Shown in pieces: positions 25,865 to 34,050 of a stretch of DNA of 64,000 nt. Source of the DNA: RHKX01 sp963745755 (GTDB lineage Bacteria; Actinomycetota; Thermoleophilia; Solirubrobacterales; 70-9); the NCBI GenBank assembly GCA_963745755.1, contig CAVUYP010000001.1, positions 1,860,001-1,924,000 on the forward strand, written 5' to 3'. Positions within the stretch are counted from its first letter, which is position 1. Each line of letters starts with the position of its first letter. Both the position numbers and the translations under genes were made by a program. The notes under the pieces were generated by a model. It had not been told where the DNA came from. It made no database searches and worked only from the letters and a program-made list of their open reading frames with translations.

Positions 25865-28384
25865 ATGGGGCCGCGGATGGGAGCACCTCGAGGGACCAAG
25901 CGGGCGTTGCTCCTTGCCACGCTCATCGTCGGTCTGACGCCCGGCTTCGCGCTCGCGTCCCAGAGTGACAACCCGTATGCATCCCGCGCCCTGTCCTTCC
26001 ACGGCACGTCGCCGGACGGTACCCACGCCTACATCCAGACCCCAGAGCAGCTGGTCAGGGCGGACACCGACCAGATGATCGACGTCTACGACATCGACGA
26101 CGGCGTCGCGAAGCTCGTCTCGGTCGGCCCCGACGGCGGAAACCGGAACGGAACATGCCTGAGCTTGGGAGACCCCAGTCATCCGGAACTACCTCCATAT
26201 ACGGAGAGCTGCGACTCGCGTTTCCAAGGCGCTTCCGGCGGGCGGGTCTACTTCCGATCCGAATCGCTGCGAATGAGCGAGAACTCCAACGGCAAGTACG
26301 AGTACTACCGGGACGGCGACCCCCTGGCCCTCGCCGACGGCGCCATCGCCGAGACCGAGGACAACTCCAGGCAGATCCTCCAAGACCGGGATGGCTGCCT
26401 CTTCCAGCGGGACTCCGGCGGAACGACACTGATCTCGACGGGCCCGGGCGTCACGGGCGGCGGATGCCCGGCCTACGGTGACTTCCACTTCGTAAGTCAG
26501 ACGGACGACGGGAACACGGTGTTCTTCTTGTCCACCAAGCCGCTCGTGGCCGCCGACACCGACGATCAGCGAGATCTGTACAGGAGCAGGAACGGGGAAA
26601 CCACCCTGATCTCGACCGGCCCCACCGATGCCGGCGGCGGGTTCACCGGCACTCGATACGGAAGCCGGGGATCCGGGTTCGAGACGGTTTCGACGGACGA
26701 CGGCGAGACTGTGGTGTTCAAGACGTCGGCCGAGCTCACCGAGGAGGACGAGGACTCCGCCGACGACATCTACCTGCGAGCCGGGACGACGACAACGCTG
26801 GTCTCCGGTACGGGAGCTTCGGACGTCGACCTCGTGGGCCAGTCGGGTGACTTGGGCACGATCTTCTTCGAGACCGCCGACGCACTCGACCCAGCGGATA
26901 CGAACGGCAAGTCGGATGTCTATCGCTGGAAGAACGGCACGATCTCCCTCTTCGCCCTCAATTCAGGGGGTCAGGCTTTTGCCCACGGGAGCACTTTCGA
27001 GGACGCATCCGTCGACGGCACGAAGGCGTTCTTCTATGCATGGGAGAACGCCGGCTTCGTCACAGGCGAGATCTACGAACGCTCCGCTGGCACGACTACA
27101 CGACTGTCACCCCCCGGGACCGATTACCAGTACTGGAGCGATTGGGTGGGTGCCTCGGATGACGGCTCAAAGGTCTACTTCGACAGCAAGCGATCGCTCA
27201 CCGACGATGACGACGACGGAGGAAAGGTCGACCTCTACCGGTACGAAAACGGAAATCTCACGCTGATCTCAGCCGACCCGTCGCCGGTCGATCCCGAGGA
27301 CGCCGAGGACGCGACCGCGGCGCCCGGACCGCTTGATCACGGCGACCCGCTCTCGGATCACGGATCCCGCATCTACTTCAGGTCGAAGCAATCCATGAGC
27401 CCGGAAGACACCGACTGCGGGCGGGTCGACTTCTACGAGCATTCCAATAGCGGGAACCGGCTTGTCACGGTCGGCGCCGACGCGCCGACGATCGCCCCCG
27501 GCCCGTGCTCATTCGACACGAATACGCCGACCTTCAAGCTGGAGCCCGCACATCCCGGGGACGCGCTCGAATGCCGGATCGACCAAGAGGCATATGAGCC
27601 CTGCTCATCGACCTTCACGCGAGAGATCAACGACGGCGAGCACGTCCTGACCGTCCGTGGCGACGCCGGAACCGATGCGCAATCGGGCGTCGCGGATCGG
27701 CGATTCACGGTCGAGTCCGATCACCCGCCGGAGACGACCATCACCGACGGGCCTACCTACAGCTGGGACTTCCAGAAGCCCGATGAATACCGGCGGCCGG
27801 CGTTCTTCTTCGAATCGTCCGAGCAGACCGGCCACCTCGAATGCCGCTTCGACGAAGATCCGTTCGAGCTCTGCGATGAGTCGAGCACGGAAGGCGGCTC
27901 GCTCGGCGTAGACCGGCCAGACGAGCCGCTGTCCTACGGCGAGCACACGTTCGCGGTCCAGGCGGTCGACGGTGGCGGTAACTGGGACGAGACGCCCGAC
28001 TCACGGACTTTCACCATGTCCCCCTACAACGGAGACCTCGAGCTCGAGCTGTCCGAGCCGGGAGTCCCCGGCAGCATCCGTGGGCTCGCCGGCCGCGGGC
28101 TCGCGCCGATCGTCAGGTGCTCCGAGTCCTGTCAGGTCGAGGCCGACGTCACCCTCAGGTACCGGTCGAGGGGCAAGTTCCGGACGATCAGGTTCGGCAA
28201 GGCCACCGGGGAGTCCGGCCTGGACGCGTCTCCGGTCGCCGTCGAACCGTCGGCCCGCGCGAAGCGTGCGCTGAAGAGGGCGAAGCGCGGTTCGCTCAGG
28301 ATCGAGCTGAACGGCGAGCCCACCGATGGCGACGGAACGGGCACCCGGGTCACCAGCCGCCACGAACTGCCGAAGCGGCGCTAG
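25865..28384 (+). CDS. Large secreted protein: beta-propeller plus Ig-like domains
   Basis: 839 residues with a signal peptide at about 1-33 (LLLATLIVGLTPGFALAS). Residues 40-540 contain repeated units of the type LVRADTDQMIDVYDIDDG, AADTDDQRDLYRSRNG, PADTNGKSDVYRWKNG, DDDDDGGKVDLYRYENG and SPEDTDCGRVDFYEHSNSG. These TolB/WD40-like PD(T/D)...DVY blades have acidic loops that could bind Ca2+. Two chitobiase-like/Ig modules follow (near 545-620 and 630-715), each with LECRIDQ or LECRFDE and a GEH(V/T) strand. The C-terminus has RGLAPIVRCSESCQVEAD, a common actinobacterial surface domain. Base composition and codon use are less GC-biased than neighbours, consistent with transfer. Function unknown, probably surface or matrix. 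Confidence 0.75.
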   Translation: MGPRMGAPRGTKRALLLATLIVGLTPGFALASQSDNPYASRALSFHGTSPDGTHAYIQTPEQLVRADTDQMIDVYDIDDGVAKLVSVGPDGGNRNGTCLSLGDPSHPELPPYTESCDSRFQGASGGRVYFRSESLRMSENSNGKYEYYRDGDPLALADGAIAETEDNSRQILQDRDGCLFQRDSGGTTLISTGPGVTGGGCPAYGDFHFVSQTDDGNTVFFLSTKPLVAADTDDQRDLYRSRNGETTLISTGPTDAGGGFTGTRYGSRGSGFETVSTDDGETVVFKTSAELTEEDEDSADDIYLRAGTTTTLVSGTGASDVDLVGQSGDLGTIFFETADALDPADTNGKSDVYRWKNGTISLFALNSGGQAFAHGSTFEDASVDGTKAFFYAWENAGFVTGEIYERSAGTTTRLSPPGTDYQYWSDWVGASDDGSKVYFDSKRSLTDDDDDGGKVDLYRYENGNLTLISADPSPVDPEDAEDATAAPGPLDHGDPLSDHGSRIYFRSKQSMSPEDTDCGRVDFYEHSNSGNRLVTVGADAPTIAPGPCSFDTNTPTFKLEPAHPGDALECRIDQEAYEPCSSTFTREINDGEHVLTVRGDAGTDAQSGVADRRFTVESDHPPETTITDGPTYSWDFQKPDEYRRPAFFFESSEQTGHLECRFDEDPFELCDESSTEGGSLGVDRPDEPLSYGEHTFAVQAVDGGGNWDETPDSRTFTMSPYNGDLELELSEPGVPGSIRGLAGRGLAPIVRCSESCQVEADVTLRYRSRGKFRTIRFGKATGESGLDASPVAVEPSARAKRALKRAKRGSLRIELNGEPTDGDGTGTRVTSRHELPKRR

Positions 28385-28643
28385 AGGCGATTCCTACTGG
28401 GGTGGATCCGCAGGGCGACGATGCGGTTGTCGCGGACGGATTCGAGGGTTCCCACGGGATGGGACCCGTTGAGATCAACAGACGGGTGGGAGGGGTTGCG
28501 GGCACTGGAGCGCGTCTGGTGCCCGTATCAATCCAGATCGAACCCAATCGCTATGTATATCGGTGCCCTCTCTCTAAGGGCCAAGAAGTCGCAGATCGCA
28601 TGGACAAGCGGCATACCGATGGGAGTCAGCCAGGTGGTCCACC
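28385..28643. other. Non-coding interval inside the tRNA-Val island
   Basis: About 260 bases between the large secreted protein and the tRNA-Val fragment. Locally AT-richer (CTATGTATAT near 28550). Short open frames show no recognised motif; no integrase or excisionase sequence was recognised. Confidence 0.4.
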
Positions 28644-28683
28644 GCTTGTAAGGCAGGCGCTCTCCCAGCTGAGCTAACCGCCC
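28644..28683 (-). repeat. tRNA-Val 5'-half duplicate (att-like direct repeat)
   Basis: Forty bases identical to nucleotides 1-40 of tRNA-Val(TAC) at 25636-25675: acceptor 5' strand, D arm, 5' anticodon stem and anticodon. The 3' half is absent, so it is not a functional tRNA. A TATAGACT box about 25 nt upstream (minus strand) could be the original tRNA promoter. With the intact copy it frames a 3.0-kb segment containing the large secreted protein. Confidence 0.85.
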
Positions 28684-28754
28684 TGGAGACTTTGCCATCC
28701 CAGTCTATAAGCCGACTGATGGGTGAAGTGAGCGCGGATTCTTCGCCTCCGCTC

Positions 28755-29969
28755 TCATCGTCGGTCGCCCCTGAGCGGCGGCGCATGCGGAGGCTCGCGG
28801 CGCCGGTACTTGAACCTCAGGATCGGACGCTCGAGCACGTAGTAGCTGGCCGCGGCGATCGCCACCGAGATCGCGATGGTCGCGGCAAGCAGCGGGGCGT
28901 AGGACCAGTTCTCGATCGAGTCGGTGAGAACCCTGAGGACCAGGACGTGCCAGAGGAAGACGCCGTAGGAGACGAGTCCGATCCATGCAACGGGCCCAGC
29001 GGCGAGAACCCTGCCTGGAGCGCCGGCCTCGCGATCGGTCGTGATCGCCGGGGCGAGCAGCAGCAGGGCGACGAGCGCGAGGCCGGAGAAGGCGAGGAGC
29101 TGATCGCCGCGGTCGAAGATGACCGGGCTCGCGGGCAGGACCAGCGCGAGAATCAGGTAGACGCCGAACGCGGCGATCCAGAGGACTCCGGAGCTTCCGG
29201 CCGGCAGCAACCTCCGGGCCTTCCGACCGTGGCCCTCGATTGCCACCGACGCGACCGCCAGCCCCATGCCCAGGGCGAACCAGAGGCCGAAGCTGAGCAG
29301 CGAGCCACCGACGAGGGATGGCGGCCTGGCGTCGTAGACGACGAAATGCAGAACGATCGAGGCGAGCGCAAGCAACGTCAGCAGACCCAACTCCAAGGGA
29401 ACCCAGGATCGTCTTGGCCTGCCCTTGGCCAGTCGATCGGCGACCAGGACGTAGAGCGGCAGCGTGACGTAGAAGGTCAGCTCGACCACGAGGCTCCATG
29501 TCTGCGTAAGGACGCAGTCCGCGCAGGTCCAGCCACCGGAGGACGAAAGGCTGAAGACGAGTCCGTATTGCTCGATCCACCTTCCATCGGCGGTCGCGGT
29601 AAGGCCCGGTACGAGGATGACGAACGTCACGACCAGCCAGTAAGCGGGAAAGATCCGCAGGGCCCGACGGCGGAAGTAGTCGCCGACGCGGGGCGCAGCC
29701 GGCCCACCGGTGCGGTGGGCGATGAACGGGCGGTAGAGCAGGAACCCGGAGATCAGGAAGAAGATCGTGACGCCGAGGTTGAGGTGGACCAGCAGCCGGT
29801 CGCCGATCGTGTCCTCGACCCCACCGTAGGTCGTGACGTGCAGTACGACCACGCAGAGGACGGCGACGGCCCGCATGCCGTCGACCAGCGGGAAGCGCGG
29901 ATGGCGAGGCGGCGGGGCTACGGCATCGGGAGCGGCCCGACGGGATCCGGAGGTGGATGATCCGGTCAC
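28755..29969 (-). CDS. Acyltransferase family membrane protein (OafA/YrhL-like)
   Basis: 404 residues from the GTG at 29969; the longer in-frame extension to 30299 is antisense to the next genes. About ten helices. Acyltransferase_3 hallmarks: PRFPLVDGMRAVAVLCVVVLH (His in helix 1, split over residues 28-48), GVTIFFLISGFLLYRPF, YFRRRALRIFPAYWLV, QTWSLVVELTFYV and SYGVFLWHVLVL. This family O-acetylates or O-acylates cell-surface sugars and peptidoglycan. No partner SGNH domain is present. It lies just outside the tRNA-Val fragment. Confidence 0.85.
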   Translation of the reverse strand: MTGSSTSGSRRAAPDAVAPPPRHPRFPLVDGMRAVAVLCVVVLHVTTYGGVEDTIGDRLLVHLNLGVTIFFLISGFLLYRPFIAHRTGGPAAPRVGDYFRRRALRIFPAYWLVVTFVILVPGLTATADGRWIEQYGLVFSLSSSGGWTCADCVLTQTWSLVVELTFYVTLPLYVLVADRLAKGRPRRSWVPLELGLLTLLALASIVLHFVVYDARPPSLVGGSLLSFGLWFALGMGLAVASVAIEGHGRKARRLLPAGSSGVLWIAAFGVYLILALVLPASPVIFDRGDQLLAFSGLALVALLLLAPAITTDREAGAPGRVLAAGPVAWIGLVSYGVFLWHVLVLRVLTDSIENWSYAPLLAATIAISVAIAAASYYVLERPILRFKYRRREPPHAPPLRGDRR

Positions 29970-30176
29970 GAGACTTGTGCCTGACCGGCGTCGGCGCTCT
30001 GCGCGGGAAGCGCCAAGGCTGCCAGCAGCGCCGCCACAGTTCCCCTCACCACCCGAGGAGCGTATCGGGGCTGGGACGGACGCGACGGATTGCGAGCGGC
30101 AACCCAGCTTGGGCGGAGAGGGCGCGCTAGGGTCGCGGGCGGCGATGGCAGCGACGGATTGGGAGAACACGATCTG

Positions 30177-30377
30177 ATGGCGGCGGAGCCGAGCGCGGAG
30201 AAGTCCGAGGAGGACCGGATCGTCAACTGGGGCTGGGCGCTCGGGCTCGTCCTGCCGGTCGTCGGCCTGATGGCGGCCGCGGTCCTGCTCGTCCGCCACG
30301 ACCGCCGCTGGGCGCTGATGCTGGGCTGGGCTCTGCTCGGCGTGCTGGCCTACCTCGCGGTCTTCGTCTGGATCTAG
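30177..30377 (+). CDS. Small two-helix membrane protein
   Basis: 66 residues from ATG 30177. A short acidic N-terminus (AEPSAEKSEEDRIV) is followed by WGWALGLVLPVVGLMAAAVLL and, after a VRHDRRWALM turn, WALLGVLAYLAVFVWI. The helix-RHDR-helix shape suggests a cytoplasmic hairpin loop with positive charge. Family not recognised. It ends 2 bp before the SDR gene, so the two are probably cotranscribed. Confidence 0.55.
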   Translation: MAAEPSAEKSEEDRIVNWGWALGLVLPVVGLMAAAVLLVRHDRRWALMLGWALLGVLAYLAVFVWI

Positions 30378-30379
30378 CC

Positions 30380-31132
30380 GTGGAGCTCGGGATCGAGGGC
30401 AGGGTGGCTCTGGTGCTCGGCGCCAGCCGCGGGCTGGGCCGGGCCGTGGCCGAGGCGCTCGGCCGCGAGGGCGCCCGGGTGGCTCTGGCCGCTCGTTCGC
30501 CGGAGCGGCTCGAGGCGACCGCGGCGGCGATCGCCGGCGAGACCGCCGTGTTCGCCGTCGACACCGCCGACGGCGCGGCGGTCGAGCGGCTTCCCGGCGC
30601 GGTCGAGGAGCGGCTCGGTCCGGTCGAGATCCTCGTCCTCAACACCGGCGGGCCACCGCCGGGCGAGGCCCTGGCGGCAACAGCGGAGGACTGGGAGGCG
30701 GCGTTCGAGTCGCTGGTGCTGACGCCGATGCGGCTGGCCCGGGCCTGCGTTCCGGGCATGCGCGAGCGCGGCTGGGGCCGGATCGTCAACGTCTCCTCGA
30801 CCTCGATCCGCGAGCCGATCCCCGGGCTGGCGCTCTCGAACTCGAACCGGATGGCGGCGGTCGGCCTGCTCAACACCCTGGCCCGCGAGGTCGCCGCCGA
30901 CGGGATCACGGTCAACACCATCGCGACCGGCCGCTTCGCGACCGAGCGACTCGAGCAGATGTACGGATCGCTCGAGGCGGCCGAGGAGCGGGCGCGGGTC
31001 GATGTGCCGGCGGCGCGGCTCGGGCGGCCGGAGGAGTACGGCGACCTGGTCGCGTTCGTCTGCTCGGAGCGGGCCGGGTATCTGACCGGCACGGTGATCC
31101 CGCTCGACGGCGGGCTGACCCGCTCGAGCTGA
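30380..31132 (+). CDS. SDR-family protein lacking the canonical catalytic Tyr-Lys
   Basis: 250 residues, GTG start. The Rossmann glycine motif is GASRGLGRAVAEAL (14-27); LNTGGP replaces NNAG; the catalytic Ser lies in VNVSSTSIREPIPG. Where YxxxK is expected the sequence reads LALSNSNRMAAVG, so Tyr and Lys are both missing. This matches the BKR-like SDR subgroup (cd05344 type) described as having imperfect NAD-binding and tetrad motifs. The C-terminus has GRPEEYGDLVAFVCSERAGY and the usual DGG end. Annotation as 3-oxoacyl-ACP reductase would be unsafe. Confidence 0.8.
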   Translation: MELGIEGRVALVLGASRGLGRAVAEALGREGARVALAARSPERLEATAAAIAGETAVFAVDTADGAAVERLPGAVEERLGPVEILVLNTGGPPPGEALAATAEDWEAAFESLVLTPMRLARACVPGMRERGWGRIVNVSSTSIREPIPGLALSNSNRMAAVGLLNTLAREVAADGITVNTIATGRFATERLEQMYGSLEAAEERARVDVPAARLGRPEEYGDLVAFVCSERAGYLTGTVIPLDGGLTRSS

Positions 31133-31135
31133 AGC

Positions 31136-31906
31136 TCAGGCGAACCGCGGCGGCGTCGGCGTGCGCAGCTGGCCGCGTCCGGCGACGACGGCGATCCAGG
31201 TGCCGCCGAGCAGGATCATCGCCAGGCTGAGCAGCTGCGCCTGGGTGAGGCCGATCGCGACGTCGGCGTTGCGGCGCACGAACTCGACCATGAACCGTTC
31301 GAAGCCGGCGACGATCAGGTAGAGGGCGAAGAGCACGCCGGGCCGGAAGCGATCGCGAAGCCGCCAGAGAGCGAGCGCTGCCAGCCCCATGAACAGGGTC
31401 TCGTAGACCGGAGTCGGGTGAACCGGCGTGTCGGTCGGGACGGTGCCGTCCGGATAGGCCATCGCCCACGGCCCGTCCCAGGCCCGGCCGTAGTCGCCGT
31501 CGCCGGAAAGCTGGCAGCCGACCCGGCCGATCGCGTAGCCGATCGTCAGCGGCACCGCGGCGACGTCGGCGAGCAGCAGGGTCATGATCCCCCGCCAGTA
31601 GGCCCAGCCGAGGACCGCGATCGCGCCGCCGATCGCGCCGCCGTACCAGACCAGCCCGGAGCCGCCGAACAGGTTGCCGACGAGGTCGCTGCTGACGTCG
31701 TCCCAGTTCTCGATCACGAAGTAGAGGCGCGAGCCGACGAGCCCGCCGACGAGCGCCGCGAAGGCCATCTCGTAGGCCCAATCCGCCGGCTTGCCGAGCT
31801 CCTTGAAGCGGCGCCCGACGACCAGTCCCGCCGCGACGAAGCCGAGCCCGAACATCAGCCCGAACGTCTGCAGGGTCAGCGGCCCGATGTTGATCTCTGG
31901 ATACAT
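31136..31906 (-). CDS. lgt: Prolipoprotein diacylglyceryl transferase
   Basis: 256 residues with seven helices. Lgt landmarks: start INIGPLTLQTFGLMFGLGF, the GLVGSRLYFVIENW segment, SGLVWYGGAIGGAIA (conserved Y and GG), the signature IGRVGCQLSGDGDYGR (usual GRxGNFxNGE-like), PTPVYETLFMGL and the Arg-rich FERFMVEFVRRN. Lgt transfers diacylglycerol from phosphatidylglycerol to lipobox cysteines, the first step of lipoprotein maturation in the membrane. The signature Cys at the usual Asn position is a typical actinobacterial variation. tRNA-Glu lies 8 bp upstream on the same strand. Confidence 0.95.
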   Translation of the reverse strand: MYPEINIGPLTLQTFGLMFGLGFVAAGLVVGRRFKELGKPADWAYEMAFAALVGGLVGSRLYFVIENWDDVSSDLVGNLFGGSGLVWYGGAIGGAIAVLGWAYWRGIMTLLLADVAAVPLTIGYAIGRVGCQLSGDGDYGRAWDGPWAMAYPDGTVPTDTPVHPTPVYETLFMGLAALALWRLRDRFRPGVLFALYLIVAGFERFMVEFVRRNADVAIGLTQAQLLSLAMILLGGTWIAVVAGRGQLRTPTPPRFA

Positions 31907-31913
31907 GCGGCAG

Positions 31914-31986
31914 TAGCCCCGACGGGAGTCGAACCCGGCTCCTCAACCTTGAAAGGGTCGCGTGCTAACCGTTACACCACGGGGCC
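31914..31986 (-). tRNA. tRNA-Glu(TTC)
   Basis: Cloverleaf with acceptor GGCCCCG/CGGGGCT (G1-U72 wobble), D arm GTGTAACGGTTAGCAC, anticodon stem CGACC/GGTTG with loop CTTTCAA (anticodon TTC), T arm CCGGGTTCGACTCCCG, discriminator A. Located directly upstream of lgt. Confidence 0.93.
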
Positions 31987-32070
31987 GTGGGCGGTCCAGT
32001 CTAGGCGTCGGCGATCGGGATCGAACCCGGATCGCGCTGCCCCGCCCCTCCCCCGCCCCTCCCCCGCCCG

Positions 32071-32117
32071 CCGAGGTGGAGGAAACGGGTGACAGTTGCC
32101 CCTTTCCTCGACCTCGG
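32071..32117. repeat. 47-bp hairpin repeat, copy 4
   Basis: Arms CCGAGGTGGAGGAAA and TTTCCTCGACCTCGG pair with one mismatch; the loop CGGGTGACAGTTGCCCC can pair further (GGG/CCC). Preceded by a C-rich tract CCCCTCCCCCGCCCCTCCCC like the other copies. It lies downstream of argF on the minus strand, where it may end transcription. Confidence 0.8.
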
Positions 32118-32137
32118 CGGATGGAAGGGGGCGGCGG

Positions 32138-33022
32138 TCAGGCGACGAGCAGCTCGAGCAGTGCCTTCTGGGCGTGCAGGCGGTTCTCGGCCTGGTCGAA
32201 GACCGCCGAGCGGGGGCCGTAGAGGACGCCGGCGTCGATCTCCTCGCCGGGATGGGCGGGCAGGCAGTGGAGGACGATCGCCCGCTCCGCCGCGTGGGCG
32301 AGCAGCTCTTCGTCGACGCGGTAGGGGACGAGCGCCTCGCGCTTGGCGACTGCGTCCGACTCCCCCATGCTGATCCAGACGTCGGTGTAGACGGCGTCGG
32401 CACCGGCGACCGCCTCGCGGGGGTCGGCGATCAGCTCGGCGCCGGCGGCCGCCTCGAGCTCGAGCCCCGGCGGGGAGGAGACGACGACCTCGACGCCGGC
32501 GCGGCCGCCGAGCAGGGCGAGCGAACGGGCGACGTTGTTGCCGTCGCCGACGAACGCGACGCGGAGGCCGGCGAGCGCTCCGAACCGTTCGCGGAGCGTC
32601 TGCAGATCGGCGAGCGCCTGGCAGGGGTGGTGGTCTGGAGTCAGCGCGTTGATCACCGGCACCTCACTGGCCGCCGCCAGCTCGACGACCCGCTCGTGGG
32701 AGCCGCTGCGGATCGCGATCGCCTGGACGTAGCGCGACATCACCCGGCCGACGTCGGCGATCGACTCGCCGCGGCTGAGCTGCAGCTCGTCGCTGCGGAG
32801 GACGATCGGGGTGCCGCCGAGCTCGGCGACGCCGACCTCGAAGGAAACCCGCGTCCGCGTCGAGGGCTGCTCGAAGATCAATGCCACCGAGCGGCCGGCG
32901 AGGGCGTCGCCACCGGCCACGGGGCGGCCGGCCTTCAGCTCGGCCGCCCGCTCGAGCAGCGCAGGGAGCCGGGCGGCGATCTCCTCGCCGGTGACGAAAT
33001 CGGTTGCTGCGGCCCCGCTCAT
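32138..33022 (-). CDS. argF: Ornithine carbamoyltransferase
   Basis: 294 residues. Carbamoyl-phosphate motif STRTR at 54-58 within FEQPSTRTRVSFE, HPCQ at 132-135, ornithine-loop DVWISMGES near 220, and HCLPAH near 250, followed by DQAENRLHAQKALL. These define an anabolic OTC, catalysing carbamoyl phosphate plus ornithine to citrulline in arginine synthesis. Length is slightly short of the usual 300-310 but all active-site motifs are present. No other arg genes are adjacent. Hairpin repeat copy 4 follows the stop. Confidence 0.95.
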   Translation of the reverse strand: MSGAAATDFVTGEEIAARLPALLERAAELKAGRPVAGGDALAGRSVALIFEQPSTRTRVSFEVGVAELGGTPIVLRSDELQLSRGESIADVGRVMSRYVQAIAIRSGSHERVVELAAASEVPVINALTPDHHPCQALADLQTLRERFGALAGLRVAFVGDGNNVARSLALLGGRAGVEVVVSSPPGLELEAAAGAELIADPREAVAGADAVYTDVWISMGESDAVAKREALVPYRVDEELLAHAAERAIVLHCLPAHPGEEIDAGVLYGPRSAVFDQAENRLHAQKALLELLVA

Positions 33023-33120
33023 CGAAGCGCGGCACCTTACAACCGCCCACCCGCCGGCGCGTCCGGGCGAGGCCGCCGCGGCAGGCCACTGCCGCCGGAG
33101 CCGTGCCGATAATCGCCGCG

Positions 33121-33978
33121 ATGGAGGTTCGTGTCCTGAGCTGGAACCTGTTCCACGGCCGCGACCGTCCGCCGGAGCCGGAGCTGCTCACCTGGCGATC
33201 GCGGCTGCTGCGAACGACCGAGCGCGGCCGCTCGCACGCGCAGGTCAACACCGACCTCGCCGCCGGCTTCGCTGCGACGCTGGCCGCCGCCGAGTGGGAC
33301 GTGGCATTGCTGCAGGAGTGCCCGCCGCGCTGGGCGGAGCGCCTCGCGACTGCCTGCGGCGCCGACCCCCACCTCGTCCCGACCAGCCGCAACCTACCCG
33401 GGCTCGGCCGGCTGCAGGCGCTTCTCGCCGACTGGAACCCGGACCTGATCGCCTCCTGGGAGGGTGGATCGAACCTGACGCTCGTCCGCCGCGGCGGCGC
33501 GATCAGCGACCGCTGCAGCCACCGGCTCGCAAGCCGGCCGGAGCGGCGGATGATGGCCTTCGCCCGGCTCGGTGGCGAGCTCTGCGTCGCCAACCTCCAT
33601 GCCAGCGCCGACCGCCGGCGCGCCGAGCGGGAGCTGCTCGAGGCGGCCGCGGTCGCCCACGGCTGGGCCGACGGCACGCCGCTGATCCTCGGCGGCGACT
33701 TCAACCTGCGCCCGGCGACGAGCCGTCCGGTCTTCGACCGCCTCGCCGCCGATTGGGGGCTGCGGGCTCCGACCGGCGAACGGGTGATCGACCACCTCCT
33801 CGTCACCGGGCTCACCATCTCCGAGACGCCCGTCCAATGGCCCGCTGAACGGCGCGAGATCGCCGACCCGACCGCCGCCGGTCGGAGCACCGCGCCGCTG
33901 CCGGTCAGGCTCTCCGACCATGCTCCCGTCGAGGCGCTGTTCGCGAGCGTCCCGACCATGCAATCAGCGTCCCAGTAG
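33121..33978 (+). CDS. Endonuclease/exonuclease/phosphatase family protein
   Basis: 285 residues from ATG 33121. EEP-fold landmarks: RVLSWNLFHGRD (Asn metal site, residues 4-15), DVALLQECPP (Glu, near 60), VANLHAS, LGGDFNLRP (D-x-N, near 192) and LSDHAPVEA (terminal His, near 265). No signal peptide, so cytoplasmic. Activity could be DNA/RNA nuclease or phosphodiesterase. GATAAT ends 7 nt before the ATG with no RBS, another leaderless-type start. Confidence 0.82.
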   Translation: MEVRVLSWNLFHGRDRPPEPELLTWRSRLLRTTERGRSHAQVNTDLAAGFAATLAAAEWDVALLQECPPRWAERLATACGADPHLVPTSRNLPGLGRLQALLADWNPDLIASWEGGSNLTLVRRGGAISDRCSHRLASRPERRMMAFARLGGELCVANLHASADRRRAERELLEAAAVAHGWADGTPLILGGDFNLRPATSRPVFDRLAADWGLRAPTGERVIDHLLVTGLTISETPVQWPAERREIADPTAAGRSTAPLPVRLSDHAPVEALFASVPTMQSASQ

Positions 33979-34050
33979 TCGGCCCGGAAGCGGCCGGGCG
34001 CGCACGGTGCGATATTCCGGGCACCCACAGCAGCTAGGAAGGAACGTCCC

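Noticed and set aside
28385..28643. Integrase remnant beside the tRNA-Val fragment
   Set aside because: Translations of all frames showed no tyrosine- or serine-recombinase motif.
32005..32040. T-arm-like sequence beside tRNA-Glu (CGGGATCGAACCCGG)
   Set aside because: The presumed T loop is one base short and no acceptor, D or anticodon arm is present; not a tRNA.
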